From contig NC_092607.1 in NCBI RefSeq assembly GCF_047663525.1, forward strand, positions 6,853,001-6,917,000: a stretch of DNA of 64,000 nt. Reading direction: 5' to 3'. Below the pieces are notes generated by a model. The model was given only the letters and a program-made list of their open reading frames with translations, was not told the DNA's origin and did no database searches. Shown here piece after piece: positions 45,694-56,948 of this stretch. Every line of letters starts with the position of its first letter. Within the stretch, counting starts at the first letter, position 1. Origin of the DNA: Anas platyrhynchos (taxonomy: Eukaryota > Chordata > Aves > Anseriformes > Anatidae). The position numbers were made by a program, and so were the translations under genes.

Positions 45694-48579
45694 TGAAGAT
45701 GGAGAAGAAAACATACAAATTGCACATAATAAGTAGAACACACAGAAAAAGAGCCAGCTGTACTCACAGATGTTACAATACATCTAAAGGTGCTTCTCTA
45801 TTTTCTCTGCTCTTAGAATAGGCTGTATACATCTGATGAATAATGCAAGAGATTTCCTCTATAGAATTAATAGCACACAGTCCTGCTTGGCATGCCTTTA
45901 ATTGCACTCAGCACCCAGTGGGCCTGGGAGGGAAGTCAGCGTCACCCTTAGGTAATCCCAGTGGGTGCCAGCCACCCCAGTCCTTCACGCCTTTAATGCC
46001 CTGCTAAATTTTTGATTCAACAAAACCAAAATCCATGAGCAGCTCTATGAGCACTCCTCCTCAGTGAGGGCAAAGCTTGAGTTAAAGTCAATTGATGTTT
46101 CACATTTCAGTTGAATGCAACCAGTGTTTACAAATGTTGTTTGTAAGGAAAAGACTTTGCTTAATTAGATGGACTCAGTCAACTTAATTCAGGCATGGCA
46201 ATACTTCAGGTTTGCCTTTGTGCAAATTCACAGAGAGACAGAGCATTTTACTCACTTCAAGAAGAGTGACTTAGAGGTAGATCTGACTCTCCCAGACTAC
46301 AAGATGCACACGAACCATTTATTCTGTCTCTGTTAGGTACTTACTATTAGCAGTGCAGGTGGTATGCTTTCAAGTATCACACTACGCAAGCATACAGACC
46401 AAGACAGGAACCCAAACTTTTCCCAGAAACAAAGGCACAGAAATGTGTCTGTGAAGCTTTGCAAATTAGGAGATTAAAAGAGAAAAAAAAAGGGGGAGGG
46501 CGGGGAGTAAGTGGTTGCTCCCGGTCCATCCAGTGCTGACTCAAACAACCAGACAGCAAGAGGCAGCAGAGAGGGAGTTTTGTGCAAAGAAAAGGTAAAT
46601 CAAATGTGAGTCATAGGCAAGTGTAAGAGAACATTGCAAACCCCAGCTCCCATCCATCAGAAAACCTGATTACCTTAATGTGTTTTGTTTAGAAAGATTT
46701 GTACATACATAAATCAAAACGTTTTGCTTTGCCTGGTTGATCTGTTGCAGCAGCCAAGCAGCTTACCTGCCCAGCCTGTGCTCTCCACCCCAATGCCATC
46801 TCCGTCCGTTGGCTGTCTGCCCTTCTGTCCCACCCAACAGCTCTGGGGCCCTTCTTTGCACCCCAGGGGCACGAGAGCCCCTGCACTGTCAGGCAGCAGG
46901 AGGACAGCGCAGAGCATCTGAACCCCAGCTCCCGCAGGCACTCAGCCAGCTCAGGCCGACACAAAGAAACACTGAATTAACTGAAAATGACATGTTTTGA
47001 TTTGGCTTAATATGCCAGGATGGGTCGATCCGGATCCGCTAGTCAGGAATGATGTGTTCCATTTAAATCTTTTTGACAAAACAGAAACATCCACACGCTT
47101 CCTTTAAAATCATTTTTTTCCATGGAAAAAATTGATCTTCTTACAGAAAATGCATTTTCTGTATACACAAACACTTGAACACCTCTAATTACAACATTGG
47201 TGAGTTTGTTAACAAACTTCTTGTGAGCTGTAGGGCCTGAGTCTCGATTACTATAAAGCCATTTTCAGTCCTCTTACTTCCTGCGACTTAAGAGCCATAC
47301 AATGGGTATAAAAAGTAATTTTGGAGAAGCACTCAGAGCCCACACCCAGTATACCCTTCTGTCTGCAAACTGACAGGCACACACAAAAACAGCTGTACAC
47401 AGACGATGCCACACAACCTGGCCCCAATCCTCCAGCCACGTGCAGCTCTGCTGCTGGAACCCCACACGTTTCTCTCATTTTCTTATTTCCCTTCCAGGTG
47501 TCAACAAAAAGCTCAGAAAAAAAGGAGTGCCAAAGTTAGAGGAAGGGGGGGAGCTGCTGTAATGTCTTAAAATATAAATATACTTTCCCACTCCCATGAT
47601 GACTAATATATTTGTCAACTGGTCTTTATGGGAAAGTAGTAAAGAAGATTTCCAATGCCTCGTAGAGACATATATTCCCCGTGAAGAGCAAACTTTGAAC
47701 CAATTTTTGATTTTAAAATTATTGAGAGGAGGGATTACCACAACCAAGAATAACTGTATGTGAAAGGAAATTGATTTCTAGCCTACTAATAATTTATTTT
47801 ACATTCTTCATAATCATGCTCCAAAAAGCATATATTCTGCAGCAATAAATAGTTCCACAAACTCTCCTCATTTACTCTCCCCACAGCATCCTTTGGACTT
47901 GTTTAATTTCATAGCCCAAGGCTGCTGTGGAATTCAGGTGAATTTAATATAGTGCCTGTTAGAGACGACAAGCCATCCAAAAGTCACTGTTCCCCCTTCC
48001 AGTGCAGGGTATCCTGCCAGTGATGGCTCCCCCTGCTCTCCTTACAGGAAGCTCTCCCCTGCTCCTTAATGAGCTTTTTAATTTGGACTTCGTCTGCAGC
48101 ATTCAGGTGGAAACACCCAGCCTGTGTTTCCCTCCCAAGCAGGATGCTGCTATCTCCTCTGGCTTAGAGACACTGCAGAAAGCTTCCCCAGCGCTCCTCA
48201 TTCTGAATTAACAAGGACAGGAACTGAATTTTTGAAAATAGGCAAGCAAAACAGCGAGAAACAACACAAAACAGAACATGATCAAACTGAACCAGAATGA
48301 AAGGCAGCGACAGTGGCCATGAAGTTGGTCAAGCTGGTCAGGTTGTGCAGCCCTGTCTGTGCTGTCCCTTCCCCCAGGTCCCCAGAGCTGGATGCCACCT
48401 TTGGCAGAGTGACACCACCTTTGGACTGCTCAGAGCAGTCAACTCTGCAAGTTCTAGGCACCACATTAAGGCAAATAAACAACAGCAACTGGCTGAGCTG
48501 TCTTACCATATTTTATTTTCTGGTTGATTTTTTCTATTGAGTTCCGTGAACTACCAAAGGTGTACAAACATTTATTTCC
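45694..48579. other. single-copy noncoding DNA
   Basis: No gene or repeat recognised. The only good minus-strand consensus donor of the AAG/CAG type I saw (CAG|GTAAGC, break after 46767 reading leftwards) lies here. Frames around it lack ATG. AT-rich, TAAT-rich sections at 46120-46200 and 47560-47960. Confidence 0.45.
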
Positions 48580-48645
48580 TCAAAACAGAAGGGAAACTGA
48601 GGCACACACTAGCTAAATAAAGTTTTCCAGTCAGTGACAGTAAAT
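48580..48645 (-). mobile_element. MIR-like SINE relic, minus strand
   Basis: The plus strand reads ACAGAAGGGAAACTGAGGCACACA followed by an AAAGTTTTCCAGTCAGTGACAG segment. The first part matches the reverse complement of the MIR CTGTGCCTCAGTTTCC..CTGT core closely, the second loosely. It is short, so moderate confidence. Confidence 0.5.
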
Positions 48646-48779
48646 AAGCATCACACACAAACACACAGGAAAACATCTGCCTGAAGTCACTAGTTCCTCT
48701 TTACACAATCTCTTGCCTGTTGAACAAACTGTCTTATCCTTAGCCCTCTGGGCAGAAAATCTCAGGACTGAAATACTCA

Positions 48780-49180
48780 GTGAACGTTGAGGACTGAAAA
48801 TTCATGTTCAATTTATTGTTAAATATATGCCAGAAATGGAAAATGGACGGTATTTAATGATGATTCTTAATTCTTGGCTTTTAAAGCAGCCCAGGGAAGC
48901 ACTGTGGGATCAATAGGGAATTTCCTGACTTCCATGTGAAGTCACCAACGTTACTGTCCTATCTTTGCCTTGTTATTTTTTAGTCTTTCTTCAAAGCCAT
49001 CTAACATATCATTTATAGGAGATAAGAAAGAATTGTATTTAGTTATCTTATTTACCGAGTACCTTTGAGCCACAACTTTGGAACCTCTTTGTCATGACTC
49101 GAAATGGTGAAGCAAGCAGCTAATTAGGGCTTTCTTCCTCCACTTCGATTCATCTGCAAAGCATTCAGCCACCTGCGATA
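48780..49180. promoter_or_regulatory. candidate conserved noncoding element
   Basis: Repeat-free, mixed AT-rich sequence with TTAATGATGATTCTTAATTC, GATCAATAGGG, ATCATTTATAGG and GCTAATTAGGGC among its homeobox and MEF2-like cores. No reading frame of note. The impression of conservation is texture-based. Confidence 0.2.
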
Positions 49181-49334
49181 TTGGAAGCAAGAGGGCATTC
49201 ACAAAGAGGATGAAAATTGTCCCCAGACAGCTCAATTCAGGGTTGAAGATTTCTCTGACAAGAGGATAGATAGCTACAGCAATTCAGAACTGGAAAAAGC
49301 CCTCCTGGGACATCCTGACCAGGGGCTGTGGGCA

Positions 49335-49464
49335 GAGGCCCCACAGCGTGTCCTTCTCCATGTGAGGCCCCACAGCGTGTCCTGATCCTCTTCAGCTCCG
49401 AGGGGCTCTTGCCTGGGAAGAGCCAAATCTCACCTTGGGGAACAAAGACAAATCTCACCTTGGG
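49335..49464 (+). repeat. two adjacent independent direct duplications
   Basis: GAGGCCCCACAGCGTGTCCT occurs at 49335-49354 and 49364-49383 (period 29, perfect). CAAATCTCACCTTGGG occurs at 49424-49439 and 49449-49464 (period 25, perfect). The two repeats are unrelated to each other and lie 40 nt apart. Confidence 0.9.
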
Positions 49465-50015
49465 CAACCCGCTCCTCTTCCCCATGGGCTGTGTCCTGAG
49501 CATCACCCTGAGCTGTGCTCTGCCTGCATCCCATGCCTGGGAGACTCATGCAAGGAAAGGGCCCCTCATTTGGCAGACAGACCTGAAGACCTACAACATT
49601 GCTACATAGCTGGGCTTTCAAGGACTCAAAGCCAGATTTGCTCACAGCCAGTCTGTATAACCTTGAAGAAACTGCACTTCCAAGCTGCATCTGCTCTGAA
49701 GTGATGGACCACCCCAAGACGTGGCCAGATCCCAGCCCCAAGGACTGTGCTCTTCACTTGGAGGGGATTTGCATGCTCACCCTCTGGCAGATGGGCTGTC
49801 GGGGCCGTGCCTGACCCCACATACCTGCTTTATCAGAGCCACCAGATGGCTGAGGCTGGGGAAATAAAATGGCCCCAGGATCCTAAGCAGATCTTGTTAC
49901 CTTCCACCACAGCTGCTGGGGTTTGCAGCACAGCCTGCCCACAAGGGCACTGTGGATGAGCAGATTTGAGTTTGGGAACACTGCAGACTGCTGTTCCCAG
50001 GACAGCTGAGCCAAG
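49465..50015 (+). ncRNA. possible noncoding exon ending in a consensus donor (speculative)
   Basis: GC-rich repeat-free sequence ends in AAG|GTAAGT (break after 50015), with a MIR relic directly downstream in the would-be intron. Plus frames across it start with GTG or TTG, so no protein is claimed. Left edge arbitrary; no acceptor assigned. Confidence 0.12.
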
Positions 50016-50027
50016 GTAAGTGTTAAC

Positions 50028-50110
50028 ATAGCTTCTGCACTTTAATTTATGTCTGTAAAATGAATGTTATTCTCAGGGGCTGCAATAAGGTTGTAACATG
50101 CTTAAATACT
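50028..50110 (+). mobile_element. MIR-like SINE relic, plus strand
   Basis: GCTTCTGCACTTTAATTTATG then TCTGTAAAATGAATGTTATTC and GGGCTGCAATAAGGTTGTAAC correspond in order to the MIR TCTGTGCCTCAGTTTCC, CATCTGTAAAATGGG and CATAGGGTTGTTGTGAGG segments. Confidence 0.5.
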
Positions 50111-53100
50111 TCATTAATGAGGGCTCTGTAAGTACCACAGAGACAAACAAGATTTTAGAGGGGAAGAAGCCTTTGTGCTTTCCCTTTCTCCACTGGGGAG
50201 AATTTCAATTCACTGTCCAATTTACAATTGCTAGCAGAAAATTTTGCACATGGAAATGGATTTGCTTGCACTGTTTGTGCCTCCATCTAAATGTTTTTAA
50301 ACTTTGCATCTTGGGAAGAATTGGCAGTCATGCTTTGGTGGATTCCTGTTCTTATCGTCTCTGGGTTTGAGGGGGATTTTCTTCATGTGTTATCACACGT
50401 TTCTATTGCTTTCATCAGGAACATGACCATGTCATCTCTAACAAATATCTGTAAATTCACACAGCACATCAGTCTACCAGACAAAGCATTTGCAGTCTGT
50501 TAGAGAAGTGAATTTTTCCCTAGTAGGGAAAGGGACATCATGAATCCATATGAGTCTTGTTAGCATGACTATTTGTATTCCTTTTAATGCAGACATTCAT
50601 ATTCTTGGGGCTTTTTTTGAAGAGAAAAGGAATGAGAAAGTGAGACCAGAGGGATGCATGAATAAGGCTACCATGGAGCCACTCCTCCGAGCCTTGCCAT
50701 CAGGAGCTCAGCAATGCTGGGGAAATGGAAGCGAAGGGCAGCTTTTACCACCCTTCCTCATTTGGCTCCTGCTATAACTTAAAACCACTTCCAGGTTTCT
50801 TTAACTGCTAGCAATAAATAACCATTGCCAAATGCCACACTGCCATCCAGAATATGTCCCCTTCACCCACTTTGACATGCCAACCCCGTTGGTTTCTGCT
50901 TTAAAGTCCCCTTTGGGACCTTAAAAGTGAGACAAAAGGGGTTGGATCTTTCAAAGGTCTGGTCTATAATGGCTGTACAAAAATCCCAAGCTATTTAAAC
51001 TATCGTGCTTAAAAATAAAATTGGCTCTGTTTTTTGAAGTCTTCTTAAATCCTCCTACTCAGGGAGAGAAGATAAAAATATCCCACTGCACCTGGTTACC
51101 TTAACCATTTCTAGCAGCCACTGCTTTCTGAGAAGAGGTGTTTCAAGATGTCCCCTAAACTACTATTGCCTGACATTTCATGGGTTGCATACTTTAGGAT
51201 TTAGGCAATGTGCACCAAATCAGAGAAAAGGTCAAGAACTTGAGGCACTTGTGTCCGATGGAGGTGCAACTTGTGTCTCACTGAAACTTTCACCCCTTTG
51301 GTTTTGCTTCCACAAAAGCCTCTTAACTCATTTCCTTCAAGGGAAACTGGTTCCCTTTCAACTGCTCTGTTGTAGGCTTGTAATCTCAAGCAGGCCTCTA
51401 AAAATAAAGGCACGACCCTAACATCTGTGCCACTCTAATACCAGCAAAAGCAGGGCTTGAAGTTCTTTAAATCAGAGTCTCATTCCTTGGAATAAGGAGG
51501 ATCGTCCCTCTCCGGTCAAAAGTCACAGCTGGCAGATGTTCGGTTTTATCCCCTTTGGCCATTGGCAGTGGCAGATTCATAGCTGCTACAAAGTGCTAAG
51601 GCTCTGCACCAGCTCTTAGCTCTGGGAAATACCGGCTGTCTGCTCTTATTCACTCTCTCAAAGCAATCTTTAATCTTCCCAAAGTCCCCTTCAGGCTCCC
51701 TGTTCTAAGGCTGCATCCAGAAGAACGTCTTCACACAACTGCAAAGTCCAAAGTGCAATGCAACCTCAGGGCACCGAGTGAAAATGTGAACATGAAAGAT
51801 TAAATAAATAAATAAACCTACCACAAAACTGATGTGACTACCAAAATCTCCACCCATGAAGACACTTGATCTGCTCATTCCTTTGAACACTGAAGCCAAG
51901 AAGTCCCATCCCCTCATCCTCTGCCTGCAATGGGAGGGAGAGGGTCTGTGAGGTCCAAGAGCCTGAATTATGGAAAACACTTGGGCACACCTTGAACACA
52001 CCGCAAACACTTGCCTGAATAAGATCATGTCATGAATACTGCTACTGTCCTTAAATTTAAGAGCTAAATTGCTTTGCTTCTTTTTCTGACAGGCCCAGCC
52101 TCAGCAAACCCAAGGCAGACATGCAGTACAGAAGAACACATCTTACTTTTTAAGCTGGTGGAAGGCAAAGGAAATGCAGTCAAGAGCTAAAGGAAAGTAA
52201 AGAATAAGAACAGGGAGAAAATTGCAAGCTGACAGATCTGCAGGTGAAGTACAAGCCCAAAACAGACCTCAAAGTACTGACCAGATCGTTGGAGTCATGT
52301 AAGGTGAGACAGAATCAGCAGAGATTTCATTACTCACAAATCCCTCCAGATGCCTTAAATAATGTGCAGCAAACACGGGGACATAAAGACCAGAAGTCCC
52401 ATTAGGAGGCACATGGAATTGCTTTTGTTCATTAGGGTGAGTCACACAAAACACATTATTACATAAAGCGGGATGTCTCATTAATTACACCAGTCTGGGG
52501 GCTACTGGAAGAGCTCCGGGAGACTCAGTCCTTGTCCCCAGCATTGCAGAAAGCCCCGCGGTGCCTCTCAGCACTCCCACCCCAGCTCCGGCTCCCAGCA
52601 CCCTTGCTATGACCCTGCCCATGGGTGCCAGCGTGCATTTCTCCAGCGAGGTCACTTTTCTCATCAGCTGCCCCCCGAGGACACGAGTCTCCTCGTGCTC
52701 ACCCCATGCAAGCAGGGCTCAGCTCCAGCCTGACACCAGCAAGGGAAAACCCACCCCGAGCCCACCTCCTGCCAGCGCCGTCAACACGGAGAAAATAACA
52801 GACTGAAGGAGGAGCTTTAACAAATATTTTGTTTGGAATAAGGAGGCAGCACTGCACTGTGGCTTTCAGGGAGAAGGGAACTGGAGCATTGCAGCAGCAG
52901 CTGCCAGTGTTTGCCCACGCAGGCAGGCGGTGGCTGTGCCTGCCAGCTGCAGGAGGCACCCCAGGACCCACATTTCCCTACGCAGGCTGCACGCCTGTGA
53001 ACAGCCACGAGGGCCAGCCCTGCTCACATGGACGGCAGCGAAGCAGGGTGCCATCCACCCCAGTTCTGTCACCCACAGGTATCCGAGTGAGCCTGAATTT

Positions 53101-53555
53101 CAGGAACAAAAATAGAGGGTTGCCTAAATCCCTCCTACCTCTGCAACAGGGAGAGTTGTTACGGGAGGCATAAACCACTTTGCTTCTCCACAAACTTGGT
53201 CTTTAAAAAATCTGGGTCATCCTGTGGGAGCCCCCCGTAACTCCAGGGTTATGGGGTGGAATAAAACCTCCCAGACCTCTTCAAGTTTCATCTCTGCCAT
53301 CCTACAGCTTTGTAGGCAGCGCTGTGCCGGGTGATGGATACTTGTACCCTGCAGTGATGTGAGTCAGAGATCAGAGACAGGAACAGGAATTAGATTCTGC
53401 TGTTTGGCACAGAGGAGGATCTTATGAATAAGTCAGGGGATCACAGAGATCTGCACCAACGTGACCGTCCTGAAAAGTATTGAGGCCTATATTTGATTGT
53501 ATCCAGAGTCCACAGTACGGATGTTACCGAAATACTGCTGCCAGGATATGGTGCT
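50111..53555. other. single-copy noncoding DNA
   Basis: No gene recognised. (AAAT)4 at 51801-51816. The section 52500-53100 is the most GC-rich of the window, with a few CpGs but no clear island, and is covered by overlapping frames on both strands without domains. Confidence 0.5.
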
Positions 53556-53800
53556 TATTGCCTGAACGGAAAATACGGGATTTATTGGTGGGGAGAAGGG
53601 AAAAGGTCACGGAATATCTACATGCATTTTGCTAACAGCTCGTCACTGTGACTATATCAATATGCAACAGCAACGGCAGGGACAGATGATCTAGAACTCC
53701 CTGCATTATTAATATCTGGTGAAAGATGAGGCAGCTATTGTGAAAAGTATCTGTTTGCATGGTTAATATACAATGCTCTAAACCTCAGTGTACTGCTACA
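53556..53800. promoter_or_regulatory. candidate conserved noncoding element
   Basis: Repeat-free sequence with GGGATTTATTGG (HOX/CDX-like TTTATTG), a GTTTGCAT octamer-like core, AAAGGTCACGG (nuclear-receptor half-site AGGTCA) and TATTAATATC. Dense motif content and lack of frames suggest regulatory DNA. Inference only. Confidence 0.22.
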
Positions 53801-53937
53801 GATGATGCTGTTTGAAAACACAGCTAACCTTTGGAGAAGTCCCACACTGAACAGAACAGGATATATTTCCTAAGTTCAAGCACTCCTACATGCTCTAGGC
53901 TTGGAAATAGGATTGTTAAGAACAGGGTGGGGGAAAA

Positions 53938-53952
53938 AGAAAAAAAAAAAAA
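53938..53952 (+). repeat. A-rich run
   Basis: A5-G-A(n) purine run in a GGGGG context. Confidence 0.7.
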
Positions 53953-54303
53953 GAAGTGTATTTGGGGAGAGGAAGAGAGAAAAAGCAGTGACAAATGCTG
54001 ATGCAAAATGAAGTAGAAGCAAAGAGGTGAGAAATGAAGGTATGGAGACAGTTTCAGGTCTGCCCAGACTCTACCAACTCTGTCTGTCATCCAGGTCAGG
54101 ATTTCAGCCCCCATGAGACACCCACCCCACAACACAGAGCGATGCCGCACTACATCCCACATGTGGGAAGGTGCCTTCTTACTCCCCTCTGAGCCTCCAG
54201 CTCCGTAAGACACTACCCACTTGTGCACGCCTTGCCCAAGATAAGCAGTTCACCCCAGCACTTTATACACCAGAATCTCATCCTGTCACTGCCTGAAAAT
54301 GTC

Positions 54304-54312
54304 TATATAAAG
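54304..54312 (+). promoter_or_regulatory. TATA box match
   Basis: TATATAAAG (preceded by C) is a strong TATA consensus match, with a CT-rich stretch (CATCCTCTCTCTC) 25-40 nt downstream where a start site would fall. The first ATG after it is 54366. Confidence 0.22.
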
Positions 54313-54365
54313 CTCCAGTTTGGCTTCTGGAAGGGGCTTGCATCCTCTCTCTCAAGCTCAGCCTC

Positions 54366-54518
54366 ATGACAAATAGAGGAACTAGCAGTGGGTTCTCTAC
54401 AGCAACAGGGGTGCAGGAAGGAAGGACAGGGAGGTGCAAGAAACCAGGAGGTGTTTCTCCTCCATGTCCCCCCGAAATTGCACCTGATCATGGTAAGGTC
54501 CAAAGGAAGTATGAATAA
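54366..54518 (+). CDS. 50-codon ORF downstream of a TATA box (speculative)
   Basis: The first ATG after the TATA box at 54304 opens 50 codons, starting MTNRGTSSGFSTATGVQEG and ending at TAA 54516-54518. The product is basic, Gly/Pro/Thr-rich, with a short PPCPP segment; no domain or signal peptide. The Kozak context is poor (C at -3). A donor-like ATG|GTAAGG sits inside it near 54492. The pairing of a good TATA box with an ORF at the right distance is suggestive, but other TATA matches in the window lack any ORF, so chance is the default. Confidence 0.1.
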   Translation: MTNRGTSSGFSTATGVQEGRTGRCKKPGGVSPPCPPEIAPDHGKVQRKYE

Positions 54519-54972
54519 GGCAGAGGCAGTGCCCTAAGTTGTGTAGTAACCAACAAAATCCCAGAAATACTTCATCCCAAATTCTTTAGCATCAAGTGAC
54601 TAAGCAGCACGTGTAAAAGCCTCAGTGCTCACAGACAACAAGGAGTCCAGGAGACATGGGTTTCATGGGTTTCTTCCTCTGCTGTGTTAAGCTTAAATAG
54701 AATTATATGGTCTTTAGTTTACCTTGCCATGCAGGCACATTAGGCATGGATTTCTCTAAAGCCAGAACATCACAAGATATCCAAACAACCTTGTCATTGC
54801 AATTTTTCACAATTTTCCTCTTTTGTGTATATGTGAGCTCTGACTACAGCAAAATTTCTTCTCCTCAGCCCACTGCCATCTGGAGCAAGGTTCAGACTCA
54901 GTCACAAGTATAATGGAAAAGGATATTTCTGGGGAATGGTGGGAAGGTTAATTACGTGAATGCTTAGAGCTG

Positions 54973-55497
54973 GTGATCTCTTTCATCATCTCACTGGGAT
55001 GCTCTGATCTCCGCTGTATGATCTGGAACCAACAAGATGAAGTAACTGGGAAGAGAGCAAGAGCTTTGAGATCTGATCAGTATTGGGGTAACAAAACATT
55101 AGACAACATAGCAGGGAGAGTAACCCCGAGTGATTTCCAGTCTGGAATTGTCCTGATTCACCCAGAAGACTGGAGCAGACTCGAGACATCTGCAGATCAT
55201 CAGAAGACTCTCAGCAGCTGCAGGGACTCTGCAACAAACAGCTCTGGGCCAGCTCTGCTCTCAAGAGGACATCAACAAATGGTGCTCAGATGGGTTAATT
55301 CCAGGTTGTCTGTTAGGCTTCACAGGGAATACCAAAACCTTAATTATCAGGGTTATCAGAGGATGCCTTGCCACCTCCTGCCATTAAGAGACCAGGTGGC
55401 ACCCATTGCTGTGCACAGCTCAGACTTCATACCAGCTTCCCAAACTGCCCTCTGGGTACAGGCTGGATCCCTCTGTGCTGGTTTCAGCAACGCGTGA
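54973..55497 (+). other. long open frame, 174 codons, no ATG at its start
   Basis: This plus frame opens at GTG and runs 174 codons with fairly balanced composition, including a segment reading RLHREYQNLNYQGYQRM. A second plus frame (55406-55987, from TTG) overlaps its end. I recognise no domain. It could be a decayed exon, a lncRNA or chance; GC content here lowers stop density. No splice pair in frame was assigned. Confidence 0.2.
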
Positions 55498-56431
55498 CAT
55501 CTTCTCCAATGGCTTCAGCTCTCTGACAACATCCTTTAGCCATTTTAGTGCTCTTTGCTCTTTCTCCGTGGCCCTGGCTTTGATGGCTACGCTCCTCCAA
55601 CACTGCACTAGGCAGAGACCAGGAAGGAGAAAAGGAAGAGATGCTAATGCCTTTACATCCCTGTGTCAGACAGCATGTTTATTTCTGCTGGGCTTGGCTG
55701 GAGGGGTTCGGATGCTTTTATGTGACTTGACATCCACACCTCAAATAATAGACCCCGCATTCCCCAGAAGGCCAGAGACATATCATTTCCTGATGCTATT
55801 TCTAGCGCTGTCCAGCAGACACGGCTGGGGAAGAAGAGCAGCTGCAGCTCGGGTGGCTTCACAAGCTGCTGCTGGCCTGCCCGTTCCAGGCAATGCCTGT
55901 CAGGTCCGAGGGAGCTGGGCTCCCGTAATCAGGCAAAGCTGTTGTTTCTCAGCACCTCACAGTCTCTTGACTTTTCATCTTGATTAAAGACTACACCGAG
56001 CGACAGAATTAGCAAGGCAGCAATCCCAATCCTTTTGCTGCTCCTGAAATCCAGTCGCCTGCCCACTGCCCACGTGCTCATCCTCCGGGCTACCAATTAG
56101 CGGCACCAGCTGCTAGCCTGGATGCCAGGGCCAGGAGCTATTAGTGCACAGACCATTAGCTTTAAAAGGCATTTGGAACTTCTGAATGTATTAGGGTTCG
56201 TGTGACTGACGTACAGCACAGCCATATGTGGCTCACTGATTTTTCTGTCAACTGTATTTTCTCCAAAACTGTGTTGGGTATCAGAGCATCCTAGGTGGAA
56301 TACTCGTGAACACCTCTTACCAAGCTGGTTCAGTAACCACATGTAGTTGAATACTTGTTACCTGCTTTAACTAACTTCCTTGGCACCTTTCTTCTGAGTT
56401 AGGAATGGTGATGGGTTGCTTGAAAGGTTGA

Positions 56432-56600
56432 ATATCTGGACTCTATTTTTAGCCCGATCATTTGCCCAGTTAATGGTTCCAGGGAGGTCATTTCATTTCT
56501 TTATGCTTCAGCGACCCCATCTGTAAGATGGTAATGATGAGCCTGTACCACAGGGCTTCGAGATCTATGCTTGTGAAAAACATAATAAAACTTCAAATTG
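56432..56600 (+). mobile_element. MIR SINE relic, plus strand
   Basis: Best MIR copy in the window. GGAGGTCATTTCATTTCTTT, ATGCTTCAGCGACCCCATCT, GTAAGATGGTAATGATGAGC and ACCACAGGGCTTCGAGATC follow, in order, the MIR core CAAGTCACTTAACCTCT, GTGCCTCAGTTTCC, CATCTGTAAAATGGGGATAATGAT and CATAGGGTTGTGAGGAT. The upstream tRNA-related part (56432-56486) is more diverged. Confidence 0.8.
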
Positions 56601-56903
56601 CCATTACTGTCTAAAGCCAGGGTGGGCAGGAAGCCCTGTGGGTAGCAGTATCTGCATGGAGCTTTTGCAAATCTGGATGCTGGAGCACCAGCCCTGGGCT
56701 CCCCTGTCACCCCAGCGATTGCACTGCTCCACGCTGGGCACAGCTGAGACTTACTGGGTGCTGCTGGTGTCACCGAGCCCCCAGGAGCATTGGGACCAGC
56801 AGCCCATGTCATTCACTGCCAGGAGATGATGACAGAGGGTGCTTTCATTACACGCTTTGTGGCTGTCAATCCATCACCACAGCAAGAGGCATCGAGCTAC
56901 TGA

Positions 56904-56948
56904 CTTTGGGTCATCTTCCCCAGCCATCAGCTTTGGATCATCTTCCCC
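56904..56948 (+). repeat. imperfect direct duplication
   Basis: CTTTGGGTCATCTTCCCC (56904-56921) recurs as CTTTGGATCATCTTCCCC (56931-56948): period 27, one mismatch. Confidence 0.8.

Noticed and set aside
49262..49330. CAGAACTGGAAAAAGCCCTCCTGGGACATC resembling a decayed reversed CR1 3' end
   Set aside because: Similarity is loose and lost within about 35 nt; not enough to call.
52500..53100. Possible CpG-island promoter
   Set aside because: GC-rich but CpG is sparse and scattered, and no exon is recognisable next to it.
55406..55987. 193-codon plus-strand frame
   Set aside because: Starts at TTG, overlaps another plus frame and several minus frames, no domain; GC-rich context explains the lack of stops.
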